In this document: positions 8,352 to 16,992 of the stretch, piece by piece
How the letters are laid out: each line of letters opens with the position of its first letter
Numbering within the stretch: position 1 is the first letter of the stretch
Assembly: GCF_010646885.2 (NCBI RefSeq)
Contig: NZ_CP050700.1
Coordinates: forward strand, 4,118,501 to 4,182,500
Direction of reading: 5' to 3'
DNA from: Desulfopila sp. IMCC35008
Lineage (GTDB): Bacteria; Desulfobacterota; Desulfobulbia; Desulfobulbales; Desulfocapsaceae
Length of the DNA: 64,000 nucleotides
Position numbers and translations under genes: made by a program
The notes under the pieces: model-generated
Seen by the model: only the letters and a program-made list of their open reading frames with translations
What the model was told of the DNA's origin: nothing
The model's database searches: none

Positions 8352-8825
8352 GTGTCGAAGTTTCGCTGGATCACCGATCATTTTGAAGAACTGCTCGGTG
8401 CCTCATTGCTCTGCTGCATGGCCTGCCTGGCGTTTGCCAACGTCCTTACCCGTTATATCTTTCATTACCCCCTCGCCTTTACCGAGGAGCTTGAAGTAAA
8501 CGCCCTGGTCTGGCTGACCCTGTTTGGAACCGCCTCCGCCTTTCGACGCGGGCGTCATCTGCGCATGCTCTTTTTTCTCGACAAGTTTCCGCCATTGGCG
8601 CAGACGGGACTCAATCTGCTGATGTCAGTACTGGGGGTCGGTCTCTTTCTCTGGCTCGGCTACCTCGGGTATTACCAGCTGATGGATGAACGGTTACTTG
8701 AGATCACCTCCGAATCGCTCGGCCTCCCCCAGTGGCTCTACACGGTCTGTATTCCGGTCGGATGCGGCCTCATTGTTATCCGCATAATTGAAGCCGCGAT
8801 CAAAGAACATATGAGGCAGAACTGA
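8352..8825 (+). CDS. dctQ: TRAP transporter small permease, DctQ type
   Basis: An integral membrane protein with four predicted helices (LLCCMACLAFANVLTRYIF; LVWLTLFGTASAF; LLMSVLGVGLFLWLGYLGYY; LYTVCIPVGCGLIVIRII), typical of the DctQ small subunit. I place the start at GTG 8352 (about 157 residues), because GGAGA lies six bases before it; in-frame ATG 8316 and TTG 8304 are alternatives. The family motif A..RRGRHLRM after helix 2 is present. DctQ partners DctM in sodium-driven uptake of ligand delivered by DctP. Its TGA overlaps the dctM ATG by one base (TGATG), so the two are translationally coupled. Confidence 0.88.
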   Translation: MSKFRWITDHFEELLGASLLCCMACLAFANVLTRYIFHYPLAFTEELEVNALVWLTLFGTASAFRRGRHLRMLFFLDKFPPLAQTGLNLLMSVLGVGLFLWLGYLGYYQLMDERLLEITSESLGLPQWLYTVCIPVGCGLIVIRIIEAAIKEHMRQN

Positions 8826-10108
8826 TGGGCATTGTACTATTCCTGGGATTTTTCGCTTTGCTCCTTCTCGGGGCACCGATAGCAGTGGCCATCGGTGTGC
8901 CGACATTTCTGGTAATATGGGCTGCTGAGCTCGGCACACCCGTTATCGCACCTAATTTTTTTGCGGGTATCGCCAAATTCCCGTTGCTGGCTATTCCGCT
9001 GTTTATCCTGGCCGGATTTATCCTGGAACGGTGTGGTATTTCCCAGAGAATCATTCATTTTGCAAACCTGCTTGTTGGCAGAAGACGCGGCGGCCTGGCT
9101 ATAGTCGCCATAGGTGTCTGTGTCTTTTTTGGCGGAGTTTCCGGGTCCGGCCCGGCCGATTCGGCAGCGATAGGGGCCATTCTTATTCCGGCCATGTATG
9201 CCCAGGGTTACAGCCGGGGCTACAGTGCAGCACTTATCGCTGCAGCCGGCTCAACAGCCATTATCGTACCGCCGTCTATCGCTCTTATCATTTATGGAGC
9301 CATCACCAACACCTCTGTGCCCGCCCTTTTTGCCGCTGGCGCGATCCCCGGTTTTCTGGCCGGCATGTCGTTGCTTATCCCTGCTATCTGGATCGCCAGG
9401 AAAAAAGGCTATGGCTCAGAAGTAGAAGGAGATGAAGGAGACAGTTCTATCTGGCATGCCTTTAAAGAAGCATTCTGGGGTCTGCTGGCTCCCATCATTA
9501 TCTTAGGCGGTTTGTACGGAGGGATCTTCACCCCGACAGAGGCCGCGGTGGTCGCAGTTTTTTACAGCCTTTTTCTCGGGTTCATCATCTACCGCAGCCT
9601 CAACCTGAAAATGGCATACGAAATCCTGGTCGAAGCAAGTGAAGCGTCAGCCATCGTCATGCTGATTGTGGCCTTTGCCGGGCTCTTTTCCTGGGCCGGT
9701 TCAACAGTTGGTATTCTCGACAGCCTGGCAGGGATGCTCATGAATATCAGCACGAACGAGTGGGTTATCCTGTTTGTCATCAACCTGCTGATTTTTATCG
9801 GCGGCATGCTTATCGATGCCATATCTATTTTTTACATTTTCCTGCCGATATTTTTACCGATCATGTCCCATTTCGGCTGGGACCCCATCTGGTTCGGGGT
9901 AATGATGACGCTGAACCTCGCCATCGGCCAGTTCACACCACCTGTAGCAGTAAACCTCTATGTAACAACGCAACTTGCCAATATCCGGCTGGAAAACACA
10001 TTTAAGGCGGTATGGCCCATGGTACTTGCCATGCTCATGGCACTGCTCATTGTCATCCTCTTCCCGCAGCTCTCACTGTTTATCCCGAATTTTTTCGGAT
10101 TGTCCTAG
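8825..10108 (+). CDS. dctM: TRAP transporter large permease, DctM type
   Basis: A full-length (427 residues) DctM subunit with about a dozen membrane helices. Family hallmarks are visible: GAPIAVAIG near the N-terminus, GGVSGSGPADSAAIGAILIPAM, GSTAIIVPPSIALIIYG, GGIFTPTEAAVVAVFYSL, and near the C-terminus LNLAIGQFTPPVAVNLYVT. It forms the transport channel with DctQ. It serves as an intact reference for the internally deleted dctM at 54673-55611. The gene overlaps dctQ by one base and is followed 23 bases later by rmuC, which may be co-transcribed. Confidence 0.94.
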   Translation: MGIVLFLGFFALLLLGAPIAVAIGVPTFLVIWAAELGTPVIAPNFFAGIAKFPLLAIPLFILAGFILERCGISQRIIHFANLLVGRRRGGLAIVAIGVCVFFGGVSGSGPADSAAIGAILIPAMYAQGYSRGYSAALIAAAGSTAIIVPPSIALIIYGAITNTSVPALFAAGAIPGFLAGMSLLIPAIWIARKKGYGSEVEGDEGDSSIWHAFKEAFWGLLAPIIILGGLYGGIFTPTEAAVVAVFYSLFLGFIIYRSLNLKMAYEILVEASEASAIVMLIVAFAGLFSWAGSTVGILDSLAGMLMNISTNEWVILFVINLLIFIGGMLIDAISIFYIFLPIFLPIMSHFGWDPIWFGVMMTLNLAIGQFTPPVAVNLYVTTQLANIRLENTFKAVWPMVLAMLMALLIVILFPQLSLFIPNFFGLS

Positions 10109-10131
10109 GCAAGCAATTCCAAACGGAGATC

Positions 10132-11481
10132 ATGGAAACAGAAGGCACCCATTGGCTCAGTCAACTTCTCAAAGCCCTGTCGGCCTACCAGGCCAGACCG
10201 GAGACCTATCTCTTCCTTTTGGGAGGCGTGGTTTGTATTCTTCTGTATCTTTTGCTCGCCAGTCGCAACAGGGTGCAAAAACTTGCAGAAAAAATTGAGG
10301 ACGCAGCCGAGCAGCTACTACAACTTGAAACGGACAATACAACACTACGTAAATCGGAAATAGACCTGAAAGTTAAAGAAGCACAGCTGGTCACACTGAT
10401 CCGTACCGAAAGAAGGAACTCGGCCGAAAAGCTGGCCCTGCTTGAAGATGCCCGAAACGATCTGCGCCTGCAGTTTTCCACTCTTGCACGAGAGATACTT
10501 GACGAAAATAATGAATCGTTCAACACGAGATCCAAGGAGCGGCTTGAATCACTCCTGCATCCTTTTCACCTCCAGCTCGATGAATTGAAAAAAGAGATCC
10601 GTCAAACCTATCTGAGCGATACCAGGGAACGAACAACCCTGCAAAGTGAACTGGCACATCTCAAGGAGATGAACCTGAAGATAAGTCAGGAAGCAGTCAA
10701 CCTGACCCGCGCCCTAAAAGGTGACAAGAAACTGCAGGGCAACTGGGGAGAACTGGTACTGGAGAAGATTCTTGAACAGTCCGGCCTGCGCAAGGATCAT
10801 GAGTTCGAACTCCAGAAAGGGATGAGGGGTACTGACAACAAGTTGTTTAAACCCGATGTGGTTATCCACCTGCCGGACAATCGGGATATAATTATAGATT
10901 CCAAGGTCTCCCTGGTCGCCTGGGAGAAATATTGCAGCAGCGATGACACCATGATTCAGCAGAAAGCGCTTGGCCAACAGGCAACAGCCATACGTAACCA
11001 CATCACCACCCTCAGCAGCAAAAGTTATGAAGATCTTGTCGGCAGCCGCTCCCTTGATTTCGTGCTCATGTTCATGCCCGTCGATGCCCTGTTTATGGCT
11101 GCCTTCGATCATGACCGCACCCTTTTCGACGAGGCGATTAATAAAAAGGTCGTAATCGTTACTCCGACTACACTTATGGCCACCCTCAGGACAGTTCAGA
11201 ATATCTGGCGATATGAACAGCAAAGCAGGAATTCACTGGAGATAGCCCGCAAGGCCGGAACCCTCTACGACAAATTCCGCGGTTTTGTAGAAGACCTGGA
11301 TAAAATCGGCAAGCAACTCCAGGGGTGTAACAGTGCCTATGACAGTGCCATGGCCAAACTCAGCAGGGGCAGAGGCAACCTCGTCTCCCAGGCCAGCCAG
11401 CTTATAGACTTAGGTGTCCGGGTTAAAAAGGAGCTACCAAAAGAGATTATCGAACAACAGGATACAGGGCAGAAAAACTGA
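10132..11481 (+). CDS. rmuC: RmuC family DNA recombination protein
   Basis: About 449 residues from ATG 10132, which has GGAGA five bases before it. In-frame starts further upstream would run into dctM. One N-terminal membrane helix (FLLGGVVCILLYLLLA) is followed by a long coiled coil (about 50-190) and the RmuC nuclease-like core: LKGDKKLQGNWGELVLEKIL, FKPDVVIHLPDNRDIIIDSKVSL, FVLMFMPVDALFMAA and KVVIVTPTTLMATLRTVQNIW. RmuC proteins limit inversion at short inverted repeats in DNA; the biochemical role is not settled. Its location after a TRAP operon is probably incidental. Confidence 0.9.
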   Translation: METEGTHWLSQLLKALSAYQARPETYLFLLGGVVCILLYLLLASRNRVQKLAEKIEDAAEQLLQLETDNTTLRKSEIDLKVKEAQLVTLIRTERRNSAEKLALLEDARNDLRLQFSTLAREILDENNESFNTRSKERLESLLHPFHLQLDELKKEIRQTYLSDTRERTTLQSELAHLKEMNLKISQEAVNLTRALKGDKKLQGNWGELVLEKILEQSGLRKDHEFELQKGMRGTDNKLFKPDVVIHLPDNRDIIIDSKVSLVAWEKYCSSDDTMIQQKALGQQATAIRNHITTLSSKSYEDLVGSRSLDFVLMFMPVDALFMAAFDHDRTLFDEAINKKVVIVTPTTLMATLRTVQNIWRYEQQSRNSLEIARKAGTLYDKFRGFVEDLDKIGKQLQGCNSAYDSAMAKLSRGRGNLVSQASQLIDLGVRVKKELPKEIIEQQDTGQKN

Positions 11482-11620
11482 CCTGCCTCTTCCCTCACAC
11501 CTCCCCTTTCATTGCCAAAATGAGAAAATAATGTTACTGAAGCTGAAATTAAAAATCATCTATTATTCGTGTGTTCTGCACACCCGGTAGATATCACCGG
11601 ACGGAAACAGGGAGGTTCCT

Positions 11621-13141
11621 GTGCTCTTACATCATCATTTTATCGATATTGCCAAGAAATTCGGTGAGAAAACCGCTATCCACGACCACTCCACCAACAA
11701 AAAGGTGCCTTACAGCAGGAGCCTTATCGCCACACTGATCCTGGCGAACATCTTCAACAAACTGGAAAAGGGCAATATTGGGTTGATGGTTCCGACTTCT
11801 GCCGGTTGCATCCTGGCCAAGCTGGGTATCCTCATGAGCGGGAGAACACCGGTAATGATTAATTACTCAACAGGTGCAGAACAAAACGCGAAATACTCCC
11901 AGAAGAAATGTGACTTCAAGACCATTGTCACCTCAAGAGCCCTGCTGGAGAAGATCGAGTGCCCTTTTGTGGACGGCATGATTTATCTCGAAGACATCAT
12001 GGACTCAATCTCAACCTTCCAAAAGATTCGGGCTGCTGTTCTCTCCAAGCTACCTGCCGGGCTCATAAAAAAATTGATAAGCGGCGGCCATGAAGATGAT
12101 AATATGGTCATCCTTTTTACCAGTGGCAGCGAAAAAGACCCGAAAGCTGTCCAGCTCACCCATAGAAACATCGGCTCAAACGTCGTGGCATGCACTGAAC
12201 GTTTCAAGTTCACCGAGGATGAGATTTTTCTTTCAACCCTCCCCTACTTCCATGTTTTCGGTCTCACTGTCAATATGTGGATTCCCCTCTACCACGGCAA
12301 CACCATACTCACTTATGCCAATCCACTCGATTACAAGAAGGTGTGCAGGATCGTGCGAGAAGGGAAGGCTACCTTGATGGTCGGCACTCCCAGTTTTTTC
12401 TGGGGATATCTCAGAAAATCTGAACCGGGAGACTTCGACTCTCTGCGCATCGGCTTAAGCGGTGCCGACAAATGCCCGGACTCGCTCAGGGATGCCTTCT
12501 ATGAGAAACATAACATGCCCCTGTATGAAGGATACGGTGCCACCGAGTGCTCACCGGTTATCGCCGCCAACTGTCCGGAAGACAACCGGGCAGGCAGTGT
12601 CGGCAAACCCCTGGACGGGCTCCAAGTTCGTATTGAGAACTATGAAACCGGTGAGGAGTGCGGCCCCGGTGAAGATGGCAGAATCCTGATCAAAGGTCAA
12701 AGTGTCATGAAAGGATACTTCAACGACTTTGAGCAGACTTCGATGCATATTCGGCGTGGCTGGTATGATACCGGTGACATGGGAAATATTGATGAAGACG
12801 GTTATCTGTGGCATGTGGGGCGATTGAAGCGGTTTGTGAAAGTTGGTGGTGAGATGGTGTCACTGGTGAAAATCGAGGACACCCTCGAAAAATTACTGCC
12901 CGAGGATGCCCATTGTTGTGTCGTCGAAATCCCTGACGCCATGAAAGGTGCCCGGATCGTCGCCGTAACAACAGAGCCCCTCGACCAGAAATCGACCATC
13001 AAAAAACTGGCGGAGACGCTGCCGGCCATTGCCATCCCCAAGACCTTCCTGGTAATGGAAAACCTGCCGAAGATGGGCAGCGGCAAGATCGATTTCCGAG
13101 CCATTACAGAGCTGGCACGGAAAGAATTGGGACGTAAATAA
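11621..13141 (+). CDS. acyl-AMP ligase (acyl-CoA or acyl-ACP synthetase, Aas-type)
   Basis: A 506-residue adenylate-forming enzyme, starting at GTG 11621 with GGAGG six to ten bases before it. Motifs of the ANL superfamily: VILFTSGSEKDPKAVQLTHRN (P-loop type A3, split here), YEGYGATECSPVIAAN, YDTGDMGNIDEDGYLWHVGR, and a C-terminal catalytic Lys in MGSGKID. The overall pattern (compact N-terminus, ATECSP motif) is closest to the ligase half of Aas, which activates free fatty acids and loads them on ACP. It has no fused acyltransferase. It would act in the cytoplasm or at the inner membrane face in fatty acid salvage. It is followed by a terminator at 13176-13216. Confidence 0.85.
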   Translation: MLLHHHFIDIAKKFGEKTAIHDHSTNKKVPYSRSLIATLILANIFNKLEKGNIGLMVPTSAGCILAKLGILMSGRTPVMINYSTGAEQNAKYSQKKCDFKTIVTSRALLEKIECPFVDGMIYLEDIMDSISTFQKIRAAVLSKLPAGLIKKLISGGHEDDNMVILFTSGSEKDPKAVQLTHRNIGSNVVACTERFKFTEDEIFLSTLPYFHVFGLTVNMWIPLYHGNTILTYANPLDYKKVCRIVREGKATLMVGTPSFFWGYLRKSEPGDFDSLRIGLSGADKCPDSLRDAFYEKHNMPLYEGYGATECSPVIAANCPEDNRAGSVGKPLDGLQVRIENYETGEECGPGEDGRILIKGQSVMKGYFNDFEQTSMHIRRGWYDTGDMGNIDEDGYLWHVGRLKRFVKVGGEMVSLVKIEDTLEKLLPEDAHCCVVEIPDAMKGARIVAVTTEPLDQKSTIKKLAETLPAIAIPKTFLVMENLPKMGSGKIDFRAITELARKELGRK

Positions 13142-13175
13142 CAGTAATAACAGTTTATTGCTCTAATATTACAAT

Positions 13176-13216
13176 AACGCCCCACATCACCTGCTGATGA
13201 GGGGCGTTGTTTTTTT
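13176..13216 (+). terminator. intrinsic terminator after the acyl-AMP ligase
   Basis: AACGCCCC (13176-13183) pairs with GGGGCGTT (13201-13208) and is followed by GTTTTTTT. The right arm contains the ATG at 13197, which argues against that codon as the start of prmA. Confidence 0.85.
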
Positions 13217-13235
13217 CAGCCAATGGGCTTCATTC

Positions 13236-14093
13236 ATGACAACATATCACCCAACCAAGAAAATAAACCTCGCCCCCGATTCCGTTCTTTTTATTTATTA
13301 TCTTGAGGGTACCCTTCCCAGGTCATACCCAATCAACCATGATCAATACCTCGGAAACTGGGAGGAAGATGGCTTCTCTTTTCTTTTTTTCCTGCAACCT
13401 GCACCAGTTGAAATACAGCAACTGGTAGATGACCAGCCGCAACTCAAACTGCTCGACCAGTATGAAATGACCTACCGGGACTGGCAGGGTGGTGACCTGG
13501 AACCATTACAGATAGGGAGATTTCTCTTTTCCCCACCATGGGTTACACAAACAGATTCGACGGAACTCATCCCCATTACCCTGGACAGCGGAGTAGTATT
13601 CGGCAACGGCACCCACCCAACCACCGCAACCTGCCTCGAAGCTATGGAAATCGCCTGTCACGGTGGCAAGGTACAGACTATGCTTGACCTTGGCACCGGC
13701 ACAGGAGTGCTTGCCCTGGCAGCTGCAAAAATAGGTGTAAAGAGAATTGCTGCAGTAGATTTCAACTATCTTGCGTGCAGGACAGCCAACACCAATGTGG
13801 TGCTCAACACGATGCAGGATTCAATAGTAGTTGTAAACGGCAGAGCCGAACAATTGCTGGCAAAACCTACTGATCTGCTGGTTGCCAACATCCACTATGA
13901 TGTTATGAAGGATTTGGTACAAACGAAAGGGTTTCTGGAACAGAAATGGTTTGTTCTCTCAGGGCTTCTCAACAGTGAAACGGAAAAGATCCTCACCTCT
14001 CTCTCCGACCAACCTGTACATATACTCAAGAAATGGAACAGCAGCGGAGTCTGGAACACTCTCCTCGGCATTACAGAAGGTGACAGGAGCTGA
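13236..14093 (+). CDS. prmA: ribosomal protein L11 methyltransferase-like (PrmA family)
   Basis: About 285 residues from ATG 13236 (MTTYHPTKKI). An in-frame ATG at 13197 lies inside the preceding terminator stem and is rejected. The C-terminal half is a class-I methyltransferase of the PrmA kind: FGNGTHPTTATCLEAME, then the SAM-binding loop LDLGTGTGVLALAAAKIG, and DLLVANIHYDVMKDLV, which corresponds to the NI.....L motif IV. The N-terminal ~100 residues, the substrate-recognition part, diverge from Escherichia coli PrmA as I remember it. It would trimethylate L11 amino groups using SAM. The gene appears monocistronic. Confidence 0.82.
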   Translation: MTTYHPTKKINLAPDSVLFIYYLEGTLPRSYPINHDQYLGNWEEDGFSFLFFLQPAPVEIQQLVDDQPQLKLLDQYEMTYRDWQGGDLEPLQIGRFLFSPPWVTQTDSTELIPITLDSGVVFGNGTHPTTATCLEAMEIACHGGKVQTMLDLGTGTGVLALAAAKIGVKRIAAVDFNYLACRTANTNVVLNTMQDSIVVVNGRAEQLLAKPTDLLVANIHYDVMKDLVQTKGFLEQKWFVLSGLLNSETEKILTSLSDQPVHILKKWNSSGVWNTLLGITEGDRS

Positions 14094-14291
14094 TAAACCA
14101 GCCCTCTCAACCCCAGGAAATACATCGAGACGTCAGGATACCTTTTTTTTTATAAACGAGGCGTTCCCCGTTCAAACTTTTCACTCCTGCACAACTTCAT
14201 AAACACACACCTGCTTTAATTATTTTTTATATAATAACATAATGTTACAGAAACATGCCAAGTCGATGCCGGTATGATTTTAAAATAACAC

Positions 14292-14320
14292 TTGATTTAT
14301 ACCACAATGTCGGAGATACT
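14292..14320 (+). promoter_or_regulatory. predicted promoter of the tetR-type gene
   Basis: TTGATT (14292-14297), a 17-base spacer and GATACT (14315-14320). The operator palindrome at 14322-14337 begins two bases after the -10 box, so a bound repressor would cover the start site. Confidence 0.5.
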
Positions 14321-14321
14321 A

Positions 14322-14337
14322 GAACGAACGTTCGTTC
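14322..14337. promoter_or_regulatory. TetR-type operator 1
   Basis: Perfect 16-bp palindrome GAACGAACGTTCGTTC upstream of the regulator gene. Related TetR operators commonly contain GAACGNNCGTTC. A near copy lies at 15036-15055, in front of the next operon. Confidence 0.8.
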
Positions 14338-14442
14338 CTTGTGTTGTTTCTTTACTCTACCGGATAGTACAAACAAGACACAAGGTTGATACGAGTGAAG
14401 CAGCGAGCCGAAAAGTCCGGGAAGGGGATAAGGGGGGAAGCC

Positions 14443-15018
14443 ATGGCAACAGATAGTATTGACAGACGCGAACTTGTACTGAGCACATCATTAAAACTTT
14501 TTTCCGAGCGCGGTTTTTTTAACACCTCTGTCCACGATATTCAGAAACAGGCAAACGTGAGTATTGGTTCTATTTACCACCACTTCGGTAACAAAGAGGC
14601 AATCGCCAAGGCCCTGTTTGAACATATAGAATCGGCCATGCATGATGCTATTGCCTTGATAATTGAGAAGAACAAATCCTGCCATGACAGGTGTAAGGCA
14701 ATTATTGAATACCTCTTCGAAGTTACGGAAAAGGACAAGGACACAATGCATTATATGCTTTATGCCAAACACCGGGAGTTTATGCCTGAAGAAAAGCCGG
14801 TGTGTTCATCACGCCCCTTCAATTTGATGAAAGAGATAGTCGAAGAGGGCATCCGGACAAAAGAAATACGAGAAATCGATATCAACGTAGCCGCCGTGAC
14901 AATTTTCGGGGGAGCAATCCGACTCATCTTCCTGCGACTGGACGGTGTATTGGACAAAGAACTACCTTGCTACGTTGAGGAATGCTGGTCTTGCGCCTGG
15001 AGAGGCGTAGCGGGCTAA
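14443..15018 (+). CDS. TetR/AcrR family transcriptional repressor
   Basis: A 191-residue regulator from ATG 14443, chosen because GGGGGGAAG lies just ahead of it; in-frame TTG 14386 and GTG 14395 lie upstream. The N-terminal helix-turn-helix is canonical for TetR: LKLFSERGFFNTSVHDIQKQANVSIGSIYHHFGNKEAIAKALF. The ligand domain (about residues 70-190) ends in a Cys-rich segment with CYVEECWSCAW. Two matching palindromes flank the gene, one at its own promoter and one before the following exported-protein operon. It most likely represses both itself and that operon. The inducer is unknown; the several C-terminal cysteines could make it redox- or sulfur-responsive, which is inference. Confidence 0.9.
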   Translation: MATDSIDRRELVLSTSLKLFSERGFFNTSVHDIQKQANVSIGSIYHHFGNKEAIAKALFEHIESAMHDAIALIIEKNKSCHDRCKAIIEYLFEVTEKDKDTMHYMLYAKHREFMPEEKPVCSSRPFNLMKEIVEEGIRTKEIREIDINVAAVTIFGGAIRLIFLRLDGVLDKELPCYVEECWSCAWRGVAG

Positions 15019-15035
15019 AAAAATATCACTCATGC

Positions 15036-15055
15036 TAGAACGAGCGTTCGTTCTA
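15036..15055. promoter_or_regulatory. TetR-type operator 2
   Basis: Near-perfect 20-bp palindrome TAGAACGAGCGTTCGTTCTA, matching operator 1 over its core. It is placed 18 bases after the regulator stop and immediately before the AAAAGGAG ribosome site of the DsrE-like gene at 15068. Confidence 0.8.
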
Positions 15056-15067
15056 AAAGGAGAAAAC

Positions 15068-15571
15068 ATGAAATTTAGATTTTTCACTATCCTTCCGGTT
15101 CTTTGTATCCTCCTCTCATCAGCAGCCCTGGCACCAGCCGCTTCTGAGAGATTTCAGGACACAGTGGCTCTGGAGGGCATTACCCGTTCCAAAACCCTTT
15201 TTGACATCAACCTCCATGATGCATCCAAACTGGAACTGTACCTCAATGTGATCCAGCAGACCAGAGAAGATCTGCTAAGACAGCAGGTAAACCCTGAAAT
15301 TATCATTGCCTTTCGAGGGGCTTCCGTCCGTCTAATCACTACCGAGCGCTGGTCTTTTACCGAAGAAGATCAGCAAAGCCTGGAAAGATCAGGCAGGTTG
15401 CTCAGTACACTCCTCGACGCAGGTGTGCGAATCGAGGCATGTTCGATAGCCACCAATCTGTTCAAGGTAGATAATGACACACTATTGCCTGGCATTAACG
15501 TCGTCGGCAACACCTTTGTCTCGCTAACCGGATACCAGACCAAAGGGTATGCCCTCATACCCATCCAATAA
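15068..15571 (+). CDS. exported DsrE/DsrF-like protein
   Basis: A 167-residue protein starting at ATG 15068 with AAAAGGAG before it; an in-frame ATG at 15032 lies in front of the operator and lacks a ribosome site. A Sec signal (MKFRFFTILPVLCILLSSAALA) precedes a DsrE-fold domain: LELYLNVIQQTREDL, EIIIAFRGASVRLI, LLDAGVRIEACSIATNL and GYQTKGYALIPI. The Cys in EACSIA sits at the position of the active cysteine of sulfur-carrier DsrE/TusD proteins. Being exported, it would act in the periplasm, possibly binding or relaying sulfane sulfur. It is the first gene of a likely TetR-controlled operon ending with a rhodanese. Confidence 0.8.
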   Translation: MKFRFFTILPVLCILLSSAALAPAASERFQDTVALEGITRSKTLFDINLHDASKLELYLNVIQQTREDLLRQQVNPEIIIAFRGASVRLITTERWSFTEEDQQSLERSGRLLSTLLDAGVRIEACSIATNLFKVDNDTLLPGINVVGNTFVSLTGYQTKGYALIPIQ

Positions 15572-15589
15572 GAACACACGGAAATCGAC

Positions 15590-16033
15590 ATGTTCCCTTT
15601 ACTTGTATATAGACACCCTGTCCTCCTTCTCCTAGTGCTCCTTATCCTCACCCCGTATCAGGCATTGGCCGGGGATAAGCTGGAGTTGACCGGCTCAGCA
15701 TTTTTCAAAGACACCTATAGTCAACATATGTGGCAGCTGGACCGTTCTAAACGCATCCGAAACATCAGAGACATAAACAACTACCTGGTGACGCTCAACC
15801 AGGGGCAGTACTCCGACTGGAGGCTGCCAAGTAAGCAGGAACTGTACAACCTCTTCGCCATCTTTGACCATAAACAGAACGGCGAGGTGAAAGCCAGGAT
15901 GGAAGGATATTACTGGTTGACAGACGACAAGGGAAACCCGATTGCCGGTTCCTGGGAAATCGGCGATCAATGCGGACCGTCCCGGACGTATTACCAAGGT
16001 AAATCAGGTTATATACGGGCTATTCGCCCCTAA
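15590..16033 (+). CDS. exported DUF1566 (Lcl-like) protein
   Basis: A 147-residue protein with a hydrophobic signal peptide ending in QALA (about residue 27). The mature part carries the DUF1566 hallmark DWRLPSKQELYNLF and an aromatic-rich fold (MWQLDRS, YYWLTDDKGN). The domain is common in exported proteins of deltaproteobacteria; its function is not established. It lies 18 bases after the DsrE-like gene and 24 before the rhodanese gene, so the three are probably co-transcribed and share the operator upstream. The ribosome site (CACACGGAAAT) is weak. Confidence 0.75.
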   Translation: MFPLLVYRHPVLLLLVLLILTPYQALAGDKLELTGSAFFKDTYSQHMWQLDRSKRIRNIRDINNYLVTLNQGQYSDWRLPSKQELYNLFAIFDHKQNGEVKARMEGYYWLTDDKGNPIAGSWEIGDQCGPSRTYYQGKSGYIRAIRP

Positions 16034-16057
16034 ACAACAAACATAAAAAGAGAGGTA

Positions 16058-16567
16058 ATGAACATGCTACGAAAGATTATGATTGCAGTAATTTTTGGGT
16101 TTATGACAGTTACAGGCGCAATTGCTGCAGACAACCCGACTCCTGGTGATATCCTCAAACAGCGTATTGCCGTCGCCAACAGCAAGATCCAGTCTATCGA
16201 CAGCGCTGGTCTCAAAAAGTGGATAGATGACGGCGAAAAAGAGTTCATCCTCCTTGATGTGAGGGAGCCAGGTGAAGTTTCCGCCGGAAAAATCGAGTCG
16301 GATGACTACATGTCCATCCCTCGCGGCCTTGTTGAGATGCAGTTTATCCGCAAGGTGAAAGACCTCGACAAGCCGGTTGTTATCTATTGCCTCAAAGGCA
16401 GCAGGGGGGCGCTTACGGCCGAGGCGCTGACAGATATGGGCTACAAGAATATTTACAACCTGCAGGGCGGACTGCTTGCATGGATAGCGGCCGGACACCC
16501 GGTAAGCAACTTCTTCGGCGAATTCGAGCTTGGTAATTTTGATTCCAACTTTGACAAGAAAAGTTAA
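16058..16567 (+). CDS. periplasmic rhodanese-like sulfurtransferase
   Basis: A 169-residue protein (167 if it starts at ATG 16064, which is better spaced from GAGAGG). A signal peptide ends near GAIAAD. The rhodanese domain shows FILLDVREPGEVSAGKI, then the active-site loop VIYCLKGSRGALTAEALTDMGY with catalytic Cys, and YNLQGGLLAWIAAGHPV. Rhodaneses move sulfane sulfur to acceptors such as cyanide or carrier proteins. With the exported DsrE-like protein in the same operon, a periplasmic sulfur relay is the natural reading, though the DUF1566 partner is unexplained. Confidence 0.88.
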   Translation: MNMLRKIMIAVIFGFMTVTGAIAADNPTPGDILKQRIAVANSKIQSIDSAGLKKWIDDGEKEFILLDVREPGEVSAGKIESDDYMSIPRGLVEMQFIRKVKDLDKPVVIYCLKGSRGALTAEALTDMGYKNIYNLQGGLLAWIAAGHPVSNFFGEFELGNFDSNFDKKS

Positions 16568-16721
16568 AAGTATTTCAAAACATATGAGCTGACAGCCCCT
16601 TTTCCTCAGCAATCTAACCGGGGCAGGGCAACTCGTTTGAACATGACGCCATAGACTTTAGGGATTGTTGGCGGTCATACAGGCAGCAGAGACCGCAAAC
16701 GAACCACCCTGCCCCGTCACA

Positions 16722-16780
16722 GGAGGTTGTCCGAGAAGAAACATTTTTTTCTCAGATCAAGGCATTCTCGGACAGCCTCC
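16722..16780. repeat. 16-bp inverted repeat, possible miniature mobile-element relic
   Basis: GGAGGTTGTCCGAGAA (16722-16737) and TTCTCGGACAGCCTCC (16765-16780) pair with one G-T mismatch around a 27-base loop. The arm sequence, GAGG(C/T)TGTCCGAGAA, has the look of transposase terminal repeats, but no transposase is present. It adjoins a sensor-gene remnant. Alternatively it is a large terminator-like hairpin. Confidence 0.4.
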
Positions 16781-16972
16781 CGGGAGAAGAGAAAGCTGCG
16801 CTTCCGGCGGAACATGAATAGCACGTGAAAGCCCTGCAATCGAGTGGTAGAAAAGATAATTTTCATGACTGAGATAGTACAATACAAACAGACAAACTCC
16901 CCCGAGCCCCACCTTCAATAATCTGAACGTGATGAGGGTTCTGTCCTCCTGATGTTTATTCACTGCACGCAA
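16781..16972 (-). pseudogene. remnant of a membrane sensor gene (MASE3-like N-terminus)
   Basis: The leftward frame from 16972 encodes one membrane helix and the segment VCLFVLYYLSHENYLFYHSIAGL, which resembles the first helix and the YL.(F/Y)HS motif at the start of MASE3-type sensor domains of kinases and GGDEF proteins. The match stops after about 45 residues and runs into the inverted repeat at 16722-16780, so the rest of the gene is gone. It directly follows the hybrid kinase on the same strand. The assignment rests on a short motif and is tentative. Confidence 0.3.
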
Positions 16973-16992
16973 ATCAGCGTCTCCCTGGCCAC

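Noticed and set aside
13197..13235. ATG 13197 as the start of prmA
   Set aside because: It lies in the right arm of an intrinsic terminator (13176-13216); ATG 13236 is in frame and gives a family-like N-terminus.
14386..14442. Longer TetR start at TTG 14386
   Set aside because: The GGGGGGAAG ribosome site points to ATG 14443, and the extra residues do not look like a TetR N-terminus.
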